A stretch of DNA of 39,905 nt, taken from contig JAMPXK010000020.1 of NCBI GenBank assembly GCA_023701245.1, forward strand, positions 1 through 39,905, given 5' to 3'. The notes under the pieces are model-generated. The model did not search any database. It was not told the DNA's origin and saw only the letters and a list, made by a program, of their open reading frames with translations. Positions 23,511-31,511 of this stretch are shown piece after piece; within the stretch, counting starts at the first letter, position 1; every line of letters begins with the position of its first letter. The stretch is from Elusimicrobiales bacterium. Lineage in GTDB: Bacteria > Elusimicrobiota > Elusimicrobia > Elusimicrobiales > UBA9959. Position numbers and translations under genes: made by a program.

Positions 23511-23800
23511 ACGACGACAAAGAGAAAAAACTGATCTCGCTCATGGCGGTACGCCGCCACGATGCGTTCTGGCAGCGCCAGGAAAAAAAGATCCTGGCGG
23601 CCGCCGCCGGCCGGCCCTCCCACAGGAAGGCCTGGCTGCTGGCCCCGGCCGCCGCCCTGGCCGCCCTGCTGTTCTTCACGGCCAGGCCGCAGACCCCCGC
23701 GCCTGCGCCCGAGAACCTGGTGAGCACGGCTTTCCTGGAGCATTTGGACATGCTGGACGATATGGACGTGCTGGAAGCCGTCCCGGAGAACGAATTATGA
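23507..23800 (+). CDS. Small membrane-anchored protein, candidate anti-sigma factor
   Basis: 97 residues. A charged cytoplasmic N-terminus (1-42) precedes one membrane segment (about 43-60, LLAPAAALAALLFFTA) and a periplasmic tail with the acidic-hydrophobic motif FLEHLDMLDDMDVLE. Topology and the four-base overlap with the sigma gene fit an anti-sigma factor. However, there is no HxxxCxxC zinc motif. In proteobacteria a comparable operon order (ECF sigma, DUF3619-type small protein, DUF3106) is known. Function assignment is from context. Confidence 0.6.
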   Translation: MNDDKEKKLISLMAVRRHDAFWQRQEKKILAAAAGRPSHRKAWLLAPAAALAALLFFTARPQTPAPAPENLVSTAFLEHLDMLDDMDVLEAVPENEL

Positions 23801-24051
23801 AACGCAGAAAGATCATAGCGGGCCTGGTGCTTGCGCTGGCCGCCGGAGTTATGGCGGCCATAACGGCCCCGGCCGAGGTTATAGACAATCTTGATTTCTT
23901 CAGCGATTTCGAGCTGTTGAGCAATTTGGAAGTGCTGGAAAGCGAAACTGACGGCGCGGCGGTGGAGACTTCCACTGGTACGGCTTCGGTTACGGTGGAC
24001 ACGTCCACGGGAACGGTAAAAGCTTCCACCACTACAGCGGAGGGGTTATGA
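23797..24051 (+). CDS. Small exported/anchored acidic protein of the ECF operon
   Basis: 84 residues. An N-terminal hydrophobic segment (about 5-25) acts as signal peptide or anchor. It is followed by DNLDFFSDFELLSNLEVLES, similar in pattern to the acidic motif in the previous protein, and a Thr/Ser-rich tail with two TSTGT repeats (about 59-80). It overlaps genes on both sides by 4 bases, so all are translationally coupled. Not a family I can name; possibly a diverged copy of the previous protein's periplasmic part. Confidence 0.6.
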   Translation: MKRRKIIAGLVLALAAGVMAAITAPAEVIDNLDFFSDFELLSNLEVLESETDGAAVETSTGTASVTVDTSTGTVKASTTTAEGL

Positions 24052-24491
24052 AAACTATTAAATACATCCTTATACTGGCCGTTTTCATGTGCGCGGCCCT
24101 GCCCGCCGGGGCCGCGGAAGATACCGGCCAGGCCGCCCGGGCCGCCGCCTGGGAAAAACTGCCTGACGCCGAAAAGGCGCGTGTGCTGGCCAATTATGAG
24201 CGCTGGAAAAAGCTGGACCCGGAAAAAAAGGCCGAGCTTACCTCTAAATTCGAGCGCTTCCGCATGCTGCCCGAGCCCCGCCGGCAGGAGCTGCGCGCCC
24301 GCTGGGCACGCTTCCAGGCCATGCCGGAGGACGCCCGCAACAAGCTCATAAAGAAATTCCGGAAGTGGCAGAAGCTCTCCAAAGAACGCCGCGAGGAGCT
24401 GCGCCGCGAGTACCGGCAGGACCGCAAGAACGAGCGCCGCGGCGGGGGCGGGTCCGGCTCCGGCGGCGGGGGGCGCGGCGGGCGCCGCTAG
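24048..24491 (+). CDS. DUF3106-like exported protein with Gly/Arg-rich tail
   Basis: 147 residues. Signal peptide 1-22, then repeated units of about 20 residues spaced by Trp/Phe: YERWKKLDPEKKAEL, FERFRMLPEPRRQEL, WARFQAMPEDARNKL, FRKWQKLSKERREEL. This is the DUF3106 pattern and resembles the periplasmic CpxP/Spy-like helical repeats in look. The C-terminus (about 128-147) is RRGGGGSGSGGGGRGGRR, very basic. It ends the ECF operon; the stop codon overlaps the next ECF promoter by 1 base. A periplasmic stress or metal-binding role is plausible but not shown. Confidence 0.8.
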   Translation: MKTIKYILILAVFMCAALPAGAAEDTGQAARAAAWEKLPDAEKARVLANYERWKKLDPEKKAELTSKFERFRMLPEPRRQELRARWARFQAMPEDARNKLIKKFRKWQKLSKERREELRREYRQDRKNERRGGGGSGSGGGGRGGRR

Positions 24492-24525
24492 ACTAAACTT
24501 TATAACGTGCCGCGGCGTCAGTATA
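24491..24525 (+). promoter_or_regulatory. ECF-type promoter upstream of the charged envelope gene
   Basis: GACTAAACT (24491-24499), 16-base spacer, CGTCAGTATA (24516-24525), identical in both elements and spacing to the promoter at 22885. The leader to 24559 contains GGAGGAG. Confidence 0.82.
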
Positions 24526-24558
24526 TAGAGCGGCGAACGCCGCCATCAAGGAGGAGTT

Positions 24559-25062
24559 ATGAAGACCAAGATAATAATGACCGCCGCCCTCAGCCTGGTT
24601 TCCGCATTTTTAATGACGGCCGCCGTGAGCGCCGAGGACGCGGTGAAAGAGCAGGACCAGCTGCAGACCAAGGATCAGCTCAAAACCCAGGACCAGCTCA
24701 AGACCCAGGACAAGCTGCAGACCGGGGAAAAGCTACAGGTAAAAGAGCAGCTGCGCCTGAAGGACGGCGAAGGCGCCGGTGAAGGCGAAAAGAAAGAGAT
24801 CAAAGAACAGGCCCGCAACCGCGAAATGGCGGGCGCCGACAAGGCCAAGGGCGAGGCCGTGCGCGAGATGACCGAGAACGCCGGCGAAGAGAAGGCCCTG
24901 AAGAACGCCGAGAAGGCCAAGAAGGGCGAAGGCGAGCTCAAGCAGGAGCGCAAGCAGGAGAAGAAGCAGCTCCGCAAGAAAGAGCATGCCGGCGACCGCG
25001 GTTCCCGCGGCGAGCGGCGCGGCGGCGGGGCCGGTTCCGGCGCAGGCAAGCGCGGCAGATAG
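24559..25062 (+). CDS. Highly charged exported protein with DQLKTQ repeats
   Basis: 167 residues. Signal peptide 1-25, then a run of near-heptad repeats (about 30-68): DQLQTK, DQLKTQ, DQLKTQ, DKLQTG, EKLQVK, EQLRLK. A Lys/Glu/Ala-rich helical region follows (about 75-140), then an RGG-like tail (RGSRGERRGGGAGSGAGKRGR pattern, last 21 residues). Composition predicts a long coiled or single alpha-helix in the periplasm. The tail resembles that of the DUF3106-like neighbour, and the gene has its own ECF promoter. AAGGAGGAG precedes the ATG. No known family recognised. Confidence 0.75.
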   Translation: MKTKIIMTAALSLVSAFLMTAAVSAEDAVKEQDQLQTKDQLKTQDQLKTQDKLQTGEKLQVKEQLRLKDGEGAGEGEKKEIKEQARNREMAGADKAKGEAVREMTENAGEEKALKNAEKAKKGEGELKQERKQEKKQLRKKEHAGDRGSRGERRGGGAGSGAGKRGR

Positions 25063-25082
25063 GGAGTCGATACTGTCAGCGA

Positions 25083-25111
25083 CCGTCGCCCCCCGGGCAT
25101 GGGGGCGGCGG
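25083..25111 (+). other. Strong GC hairpin in the leader of the following gene
   Basis: Arms 25083-25093 and 25101-25111 pair over 11 positions (one G-U), with a 7-base loop. It lacks a T-run, so it may be an imperfect terminator or leader structure ahead of the gene at 25131. Confidence 0.45.
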
Positions 25112-25130
25112 CGCATTTATAAGGTGACCT

Positions 25131-25994
25131 ATGCGATCAATGATATTCCTGGCAGTTTTTTTTGTCTTTTCCGCTCGGGCCGGAGCCTATACGGACGTGG
25201 GCGGCCGCTACACCGCTGGCCCAGGCGGTTATGCCGGGATCAACGCCTTCGCCGAATGGGGCGAAGACGATCATTACTTCCGCCCTTCGCTCAACACCTA
25301 CAAAAGCGACCTGGCCGACAGGTTCTCCACTTACTCCTTTGGCGCCGGCTTGGACCGCGAGCGCTGGAGCGGCGGCGCTGAACTCTCCCTGACCCCGGAG
25401 ACAGGCGGCTACAAGAACCTGGGCGTTTATGCCGACTTCACCTGTAACCTGCTGGCGGTCCCGGCCGCAGACGCCGCGCTGCAGGATGCCACTCTCGGCG
25501 TCTTTGCCGGGCTTACCATGCATGAAGACCTTTACGCGTCCTCCACGGCCACGGTTTCCGTGGGGCGGCGCGGCACTTCCTCTGTTACTCTGACGGACGC
25601 CTTCAAGCTGAACCAGACCGACTACGGCGTTACCGCCGCCGTGAAAATATACGGCGTGCGGGCCAGCGGCCGCTTCACCAGGACGGCCTACAGCAAAGAC
25701 ATTACCGAAGATGCCCGCGAGCTGCCCCTCGACATTGGCGGCATAGGGACCAGCGGCTTCCCGGACACGGCGGTTTCCGCAAGGGTACGCGTTCCCGGCC
25801 TGCCCGTGGCCCCAGAAGCCGGCTATGCCCGCACCAATTACCTGCTGGACCAGCCTTCTTCGGAAAGTTTCACGCTTGGACTGTCTTTCAAAGTGAAGAA
25901 GGCGGAGATCTCCGCCGGTTGGGAGGGGTTTAATCCCGGCGGCGGCCAGCCCAAGAGCGATTACTGGTCGCTGGGGCTTACCCTGCCCTTCTGA
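25131..25994 (+). CDS. Outer-membrane beta-barrel-like protein of unknown function
   Basis: 287 residues with a signal peptide (1-19, ending ARAGA). The rest alternates polar and hydrophobic residues in 8-12-residue strands with Gly/Tyr turns and ends in SLGLTLPF, a terminal Phe typical of outer-membrane barrels recognised by BAM. A second in-frame ATG lies at 25140. Its position behind the ECF-controlled genes suggests an envelope-stress-related protein, but a strong hairpin separates them. No family recognised. Confidence 0.65.
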   Translation: MRSMIFLAVFFVFSARAGAYTDVGGRYTAGPGGYAGINAFAEWGEDDHYFRPSLNTYKSDLADRFSTYSFGAGLDRERWSGGAELSLTPETGGYKNLGVYADFTCNLLAVPAADAALQDATLGVFAGLTMHEDLYASSTATVSVGRRGTSSVTLTDAFKLNQTDYGVTAAVKIYGVRASGRFTRTAYSKDITEDARELPLDIGGIGTSGFPDTAVSARVRVPGLPVAPEAGYARTNYLLDQPSSESFTLGLSFKVKKAEISAGWEGFNPGGGQPKSDYWSLGLTLPF

Positions 25995-26063
25995 ACAGCC
26001 GGCCCTGAAACTTTCCGCCCCGCAGCGCATCTAAATTATCCGGGCAGAAAACCCGGAAAAAAT

Positions 26064-26072
26064 TGGTATATT
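26064..26072 (+). promoter_or_regulatory. Extended -10 promoter of the peroxiredoxin gene
   Basis: TGG-TATATT (26064-26072) forms an extended -10. The leader of about 35 bases contains GGGGGAG before the ATG at 26112. Confidence 0.5.
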
Positions 26073-26111
26073 ACCCTTGGCGCCCCAAGCGCCCATAGGG
26101 GGGAGACTAAA

Positions 26112-26870
26112 ATGAAAAAACTGATAGTACTGCCGCTGCTCGCGGCAATGTTCGCCGTTCAGCCAGTGTTCGCGCAGGGCATGCCGCTTATAGGCGACGA
26201 CGCCCCGGCCTTCAAGGCCGTTACCACGCAGGGGCCGGTGGATTTCCCGGCCGACTACAAGGGCAAGTGGGTGATCCTGTTCAGCCATCCGGCCGACTTC
26301 ACGCCCGTCTGCACCACGGAGTTCATGACCTTCGCCAAAATGGTGCCGGAGTTCAGGGCCCTTAACACCGAAGTCATAGGCCTGTCCATAGACAGCATCT
26401 ACAGCCACGTGGCGTGGCTCAGGATGATAAAGGAAAAGATAGAGTACAAGGGCATGAAGAACGTGGAAGTTACCTTCCCGCTCATCGAAGACATTAAGAT
26501 GGAAGTGGCGAAGAAATACGGCATGGTGCAGCCCAATGCCTCAGGCACCCAGGCCGTGCGCGCCGTGTTCTTCATCGACCCGGCCGGCAAGATCAGGGCG
26601 CTGATCTACTACCCGCTTTCCGCGGGCCGCAACTTCGACGAAATAAAGCGCCTGATCATCGCCATGCAGACGGCCGATAAGTACAAGGTGGCCACCCCGG
26701 CCGACTGGCGCCCGGGCGAAGAAGTGATAGTGCCTCCGCCCAATTCCTGCGGCGTGGCCAAGACGCGCGTGGACACGCAGAAAGATACCGGCATACACTG
26801 CTACGACTGGTTCATGTGCTTCAAGCAGCTGCCCAAGGAAGAGCCTAAGGCCGAGGGGAATAAACCTTAA
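26112..26870 (+). CDS. Exported Prx6-type peroxiredoxin
   Basis: 252 residues. Signal peptide 1-21 (VQPVFAQ), then a Prx6/1-Cys core: P60-A-D-F-T64-P-V-C67 is the peroxidatic site (PxxxTxxC), R150 the conserved activating Arg, and AVFFIDPAGKIRAL the later strand. The C-terminal extension has C213, C230 and C236, which may act as resolving cysteines as in archaeal Prx6 enzymes. It reduces H2O2 and organic peroxides. The periplasmic signal is unusual for this class and would need an exported electron donor. A terminator follows. Confidence 0.88.
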   Translation: MKKLIVLPLLAAMFAVQPVFAQGMPLIGDDAPAFKAVTTQGPVDFPADYKGKWVILFSHPADFTPVCTTEFMTFAKMVPEFRALNTEVIGLSIDSIYSHVAWLRMIKEKIEYKGMKNVEVTFPLIEDIKMEVAKKYGMVQPNASGTQAVRAVFFIDPAGKIRALIYYPLSAGRNFDEIKRLIIAMQTADKYKVATPADWRPGEEVIVPPPNSCGVAKTRVDTQKDTGIHCYDWFMCFKQLPKEEPKAEGNKP

Positions 26871-26890
26871 GCGAGAAAAGCCAGTAAGAG

Positions 26891-26920
26891 AGGGCCCCGC
26901 TCAGGCGGGGCCTTTTTCTT
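26891..26920 (+). terminator. Rho-independent terminator of the peroxiredoxin gene
   Basis: GGCCCCGC (26893-26900) pairs with GCGGGGCC (26905-26912), 4-base loop TCAG, then TTTTTCTTTT. The stem equals that of the terminator at 22388. Confidence 0.92.
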
Positions 26921-26933
26921 TTGCCGGATTTAA

Positions 26934-26939
26934 TAGAAT
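26934..26939 (+). promoter_or_regulatory. -10 element of a probable leaderless transcript
   Basis: TAGAAT ends 6 bases before the ATG at 26946. No ribosome site is visible. Confidence 0.45.
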
Positions 26940-26945
26940 AGGTTA

Positions 26946-28115
26946 ATGCCCGCCGACCGCGACAAGTCACTGCTCTGGCGCAAGGCCGCCGTGATAGGCA
27001 GCCTCTGGGCCGCCTCTGAAATTGTGCTGGGCAGCTTCCTGCATAATAGCCGCATTCCCTTTTCCGGCCGCCTGCTTACCGGCATAGGCGTGGCCGTAAT
27101 GGTGGCCGGGCACCGGCTGTGGCCAGAGCGCGGCCTGCTGTGGCGCGCCGGCCTGGTGTGCGCCGCCATGAAGTCAGTGTCGCCCAGCGCCGTGCTGCTG
27201 AGCCCCATGGCGGCCATCTTTACCGAAGGACTGCTGGCCGAGCTTTCTGTGCGGCTGCTGGGCGGGAACCTGGCCGGCTACCTGCTCGCCGGCGGGCTCG
27301 CCATGAGCTGGGGGCTGATCCACAAGGTGGGGCGCCTGCTGCTGCTTTACGGCTATGACGCGGTGGCGGCCTATGCCGGCGGGCTGGAGAAGATAATGTC
27401 CCTGCTGGGTTCGCGGGCCGGGGTCCCGTCGGCGGTGCTGGCGCTGCTGGGGATCTACTTCGTGGCGGGCATGGCCGCCGCGCTGCTGGGCTTGCGGGCG
27501 GCGCGCCCCGGGCCCACCGTAGAGTGCCAGGCCACCGACGGCGGGAAATATACCGCCCGCGGCGCCGGGCCGGGCTACAATTCCGTTTATGTGTTGCTGC
27601 TGCACCTGCTGGCGCTGGCGGGGCTTATGGCTTCGGGGCGGCTGCCGCTGCCGGTCGCCGCGGCGGTTTCGCTGGCCTATGGCCTGGCCTGCGCCAGGTT
27701 CTACTCCAGGGCCGGGCGGCTGCTGCGGCGTTGGGGCATGTGGGCGGGGGTGCTGGCGGTTTCGCTGGTAGCCGGCTGGCTGCTGGCGGACCTGGCCTCG
27801 GGTTTGAGAATGGCCGCGCGGGCCTTCTCGCTTACGCTGGGCTTCGCGGCCGTGGCCCAGGAACTGCTGAACCCGGCGGTGCGCCGGGCTCTGGAAAAAA
27901 TGGCTGGTCCTGTCTTCTTCGAAACCCTGGAATACGCTTTCGGCTCGCTGCCGCAGGTGCTCTCCGCCCTGCCTTCAGGCCGGGACCTGCTGCTGCGGCC
28001 CGCCGCCTCGCTGCGTACTTTACTGCTGCGCGCGCCGGGCCTGCTTCAGGATTCCTTTAACCCCAATTTCCTGAAAGCCCAGATGGCAGGGCACCAGCCG
28101 GTAAAGGCCGACTGA
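26946..28115 (+). CDS. Polytopic membrane protein of unknown function (S-component-like N-terminal half)
   Basis: 389 residues with about nine hydrophobic segments. The N-terminal half (about 10-195) resembles substrate-binding S components of energy-coupling-factor transporters in length and pattern (small loop RIPFSGRLLTGIG, Met/Pro-Met AILSPMAAIFTEG), but I cannot name a vitamin. A soluble loop at 186-206 is followed by more membrane segments (about 211-305) and an amphipathic C-terminus. No ABC ATPase gene is nearby. The 3' end overlaps the convergent DUF2892 gene by 70 bases. Confidence 0.65.
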   Translation: MPADRDKSLLWRKAAVIGSLWAASEIVLGSFLHNSRIPFSGRLLTGIGVAVMVAGHRLWPERGLLWRAGLVCAAMKSVSPSAVLLSPMAAIFTEGLLAELSVRLLGGNLAGYLLAGGLAMSWGLIHKVGRLLLLYGYDAVAAYAGGLEKIMSLLGSRAGVPSAVLALLGIYFVAGMAAALLGLRAARPGPTVECQATDGGKYTARGAGPGYNSVYVLLLHLLALAGLMASGRLPLPVAAAVSLAYGLACARFYSRAGRLLRRWGMWAGVLAVSLVAGWLLADLASGLRMAARAFSLTLGFAAVAQELLNPAVRRALEKMAGPVFFETLEYAFGSLPQVLSALPSGRDLLLRPAASLRTLLLRAPGLLQDSFNPNFLKAQMAGHQPVKAD

Positions 28116-28237
28116 AGCAAATTCAAACCCACGAATACCGTCAGCCAGACGAAACGGCCGTCCACATAGAGCGTCAGTGTAACGCTCAACAGCACCATCA
28201 CGCCCGCCAGCAGTCTCAACGCGTCGTTCAGTTTCAT
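28046..28237 (-). CDS. DUF2892/YgaP-type small inner-membrane protein
   Basis: 63 residues with two membrane helices (about 8-24 and 29-47) and the family motif FVGLNLLQSAFTGWCPAIWAFRKLGL, matching the YgaP transmembrane domain. Such proteins often occur in RND efflux or rhodanese operons. The ATG lies 1 base after the RND stop, so it belongs to the efflux operon. Its 3' end overlaps the convergent gene at 28115. Confidence 0.85.
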   Translation of the reverse strand: MKLNDALRLLAGVMVLLSVTLTLYVDGRFVWLTVFVGLNLLQSAFTGWCPAIWAFRKLGLKES

Positions 28238-28238
28238 G

Positions 28239-31200
28239 TTATTCTCCCGTAGCTCCGAGTAATTCTTCGTCCGAGTCGGCTTCCGGCTCGGGGCGCGCGG
28301 GGCGCAGTTTATGCTCCTGGTCCTTGAAGGCCAGGAAGTACAGCACCGGCACCGCCACGCGGCTTAAAAGCGTGGCCGCTATCTGCCCGGCTATCAGCGA
28401 GATGGCCAGCCCCTGGAAGATAGGGTCGAACAGGATCACGCCGGCGCCCACTATTACGGCCAGCGCCGTAAGCAGCATGGGGCGGAAGCGCACCACGCCG
28501 GCCTCTATCACGGCCTCCCGCAGCGGCATACCCTCGCGCACCTTCAGGTTGATGAAGTCCACCAGGATGATGGAGTTGCGCACCACGATACCCGCCGACG
28601 CTATGAAGCCTATCATTGACGTGGCGGTAAAGAAGGCGCCCAGCCCCCAATGCGCCGGGATAATGCCTATGAGCGCCAGGGGGATGGCCGCCATAATGAC
28701 CAGCGGGGTAACGAAGTCCTCGAACCAGGCCACCACCAGGATGTAGATAAGCACCAGCACCATGGCGAAGGCCAGGCCCAGGTCCCGGAACACCTCGTAG
28801 GTGATATGCCACTCGCCGTCCCACTTTATGGCGGTCTCGGCGGCGCTGGCCGGCTGGCGGGTGAAGTACTGGTTGATCTTGGCGCCGCGCGCCTTGGCCA
28901 GTTCGTCCACCTTGCTCTTCAGGTCCAGCACGGCGTAAACCGGGCTTTCCGTCCCGCCGGCGATGTCGGCCGTCACGTAGGCCACGCGCTGCAGGTTCTT
29001 GTGGTAGACAGGCTGGTGCTCCAGGCCGGTCTCGGCCCGCACAAAGCTGGCCATGGGGATGGCCGTGCCGTTGGGCGAGAAGAACTTTATCTCCTTGAGC
29101 GTTTCCAGGCGGCGGCGCTTCTCCGGCGCCAGGCGCAGCCGGATGTCCACGGCTTCGGGTTCGTCCTGCACATGGGCGGAGTCTATGTCTGACCCGGTCA
29201 GGGACAGCGCGGCGGTCTGCACTATGTCGGCCGCGGCCACGCCGTTCAACGTGGCTTTCTGCCGGTCCACCACCAGGCGGGTGATAGGCTGGTCTTCGGG
29301 GATATAGGAATCCACGTCCACAATGCCCTCGGTCTTCTTCAGCAGGTTCTTGATATCCTCGGCGAGGGCGCGCTGGTTCTTGGGATTAGGGTCGAACACT
29401 TCCACCAGCATGGTGGACATGACCGGCGGGCCGGGGGGTACTTCCGCCACCTGCACCCGGGCGCCGTAGCCGTCCGCTATTTTCTTGAGCGGGGCGCGTA
29501 CGGCCAGGGCTATGTCGTGGCTCTGGCGCTTGCGGGCGTGCTTGTCCGACAGGTTCACCTGGATGTCCGCCTGGTAAGGCTCGCGGCGCAGGAAGTAATG
29601 CCGCACCAGGCCGTTGAAGTTGTACGGGGCGGAGGCGCCGGCGTAGACCTGCAGGTCGCGCACTTCGGGCACGGCGGCCAGGAGGGCGGCCATTTCCTTG
29701 GCGGCCCGTTCGGTGCGCTCAATGGACGAACTCTCGGGCATGTTGATGATCACCTGGAACTCGTTCTTGTTGTCGAAAGGCAGCGTCTTGAAGATCACCA
29801 GGCGCCCGGCCACCATGGCCAGGGCACCGGCCAGCAGCGCTACGGTGAACCACAGGAATTTCCTGCCATTGGCCGGCTCGTAGATAAGCTTCTTCATGAG
29901 CGCGCGGTAGTTGCGGTCCAGGTAGCCTTCCTTATTGTTATCGCAATGCTTGAGCGGCCACTTTTCCACCACCTTGGCGTACAGCCACGGCGTGAAGGCA
30001 AAAGCCACGAACAGCGAGAACAGCATGGCCACCGAAGCGCCTATGGGAATGGGGCGCATGTACGGGCCCATCAGCCCGCTCACGAAAGCCATGGGCAGGA
30101 TGGAGGCGATGACCGTCCAGGTGGCGAGGATGGTAGGGTTGCCTACTTCGTCCACGGCGTTGAGGATATTGCGGAACAGGGAATTCTTCTTATTGGCCGC
30201 GCAATGGCGGTTGATGTTCTCCACCACCACAATGGCGTCGTCCACCAGGATGCCTATGGAGAAAATGAGCGCGAACAAGGTGATGCGGTTCAAAGTGTAC
30301 CCGTAGAGATAGTACACCAGCATGGTCAGCGCCAGCGTTACCGGGATGGCCACCAGTACCACGGCGGCCTCGCGCAGCCCCAGCGTGAGCGCTATGAGCA
30401 GCGTTACGGACAGCGTGGCCAGCAGCATGTGGTAAATGAGCTCGTCGGACTTGGCTTTGGCCGTTTCGCCGTAGTTGCGCGTCACGGTCACGTTCACGCC
30501 GTCGGGGATCTCGCGGCCCTTCATCTTTTCCACCTTGGCCATGATCTCGCGCGAGACCTCGGTGGCGTTGGCGCCGCGGCGCTTGGCCACGGAAATGGTC
30601 ACTGCGTCCTTGCCGCCGGTCAGCTTTACCGGCGAGGCGGGGCCGGCCAGCATGGTGACGGAGCGTTCGTCCTCGTCGGGGCCGTCCTTCACATCGGCGA
30701 TCTCCGAAAGCCGCACGGGGCGGCCGTCGTACACGCCTATCACGATGTTCTTCAGGTCGTCGGCGCTGCGTATGAAGGCGTCGGTCTCGGCCAGCAGCTT
30801 GGTGTCGCCGTTATTGTAGTGGCCGGCGGGCAGCGAGGCGTTGGACATCTTGATGACCCCGGCGAGCATGGGCGGGGTGAGGCGGTGGCGGGCCAGGGCG
30901 GCCGGGTCGAAATGCACTATGAACTGGCGCTTATGCCCGCCTATGATGCGGGTTTCCGAAACGTTGGGCACCGAGTTGAGTTCGGTCTGGATGCGCGCGG
31001 CGGCGCGGCGCAGGGCGTAGCCGTCGCGCCCCTCGCCCCACAGGGTGAGGGCCAGCACCGGCACGTCGTCTATGGCGCGGAATTTAATGAGCGGCTCGCC
31101 GGCGGCCTTGGGGAACAGGTCCTTATTGTCGAGCGTCTTGGTGTAGATGAGGTTGGCCGCGTCCTCGGGAGCGGTGCCCACCTTGAAGCGCACCGTGAAC

Positions 31201-31499
31201 ATGGCGAAGTTGGGATACGCTATGGAGTAGATGTATTCCACGCCGGGGATCTCCCACAGCTTGCGCTCGCCCACTTCCACCAGGTGCTTCTCTATTTCCG
31301 CGGGGGCGGCCCCGTAGAAAGGCACCATGATATCGAACATGGGCACGTTGATCTGGGGTTCCTCTTCGCGCGGCAGCTTGAAGGTGGAAAAAACGCCCAG
31401 CAGGATGAAGGTGATGATGAGGATGGGGGTGAGGCGCGAGCCTATAAACCCCGCGGCCATGCGGCCGGCCAGTCCGTATTTGTGTTCGGTGTTCTGCAT
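28239..31499 (-). CDS. RND-family efflux transporter (AcrB/HAE-like)
   Basis: 1086 residues, the full length for RND pumps. TM1 near 21-42 is followed by the large periplasmic porter domain; TM4 carries ILVDDAIVVVENINRH with the conserved Asp pair for proton relay. A second periplasmic loop (about 580-880) and TM7-TM12 (ending in FLAFKDQEHKL) are intact. The R-E-E-E-P start of the first loop (LPREEEPQINVP) is typical. It exports drugs, solvents or metals in a tripartite complex with a TolC channel. The TolC gene lies 12 bases upstream, but no adaptor gene lies in the operon. Confidence 0.93.
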   Translation of the reverse strand: MQNTEHKYGLAGRMAAGFIGSRLTPILIITFILLGVFSTFKLPREEEPQINVPMFDIMVPFYGAAPAEIEKHLVEVGERKLWEIPGVEYIYSIAYPNFAMFTVRFKVGTAPEDAANLIYTKTLDNKDLFPKAAGEPLIKFRAIDDVPVLALTLWGEGRDGYALRRAAARIQTELNSVPNVSETRIIGGHKRQFIVHFDPAALARHRLTPPMLAGVIKMSNASLPAGHYNNGDTKLLAETDAFIRSADDLKNIVIGVYDGRPVRLSEIADVKDGPDEDERSVTMLAGPASPVKLTGGKDAVTISVAKRRGANATEVSREIMAKVEKMKGREIPDGVNVTVTRNYGETAKAKSDELIYHMLLATLSVTLLIALTLGLREAAVVLVAIPVTLALTMLVYYLYGYTLNRITLFALIFSIGILVDDAIVVVENINRHCAANKKNSLFRNILNAVDEVGNPTILATWTVIASILPMAFVSGLMGPYMRPIPIGASVAMLFSLFVAFAFTPWLYAKVVEKWPLKHCDNNKEGYLDRNYRALMKKLIYEPANGRKFLWFTVALLAGALAMVAGRLVIFKTLPFDNKNEFQVIINMPESSSIERTERAAKEMAALLAAVPEVRDLQVYAGASAPYNFNGLVRHYFLRREPYQADIQVNLSDKHARKRQSHDIALAVRAPLKKIADGYGARVQVAEVPPGPPVMSTMLVEVFDPNPKNQRALAEDIKNLLKKTEGIVDVDSYIPEDQPITRLVVDRQKATLNGVAAADIVQTAALSLTGSDIDSAHVQDEPEAVDIRLRLAPEKRRRLETLKEIKFFSPNGTAIPMASFVRAETGLEHQPVYHKNLQRVAYVTADIAGGTESPVYAVLDLKSKVDELAKARGAKINQYFTRQPASAAETAIKWDGEWHITYEVFRDLGLAFAMVLVLIYILVVAWFEDFVTPLVIMAAIPLALIGIIPAHWGLGAFFTATSMIGFIASAGIVVRNSIILVDFINLKVREGMPLREAVIEAGVVRFRPMLLTALAVIVGAGVILFDPIFQGLAISLIAGQIAATLLSRVAVPVLYFLAFKDQEHKLRPARPEPEADSDEELLGATGE

Positions 31500-31511
31500 G
31501 TGGTTCTCCGT

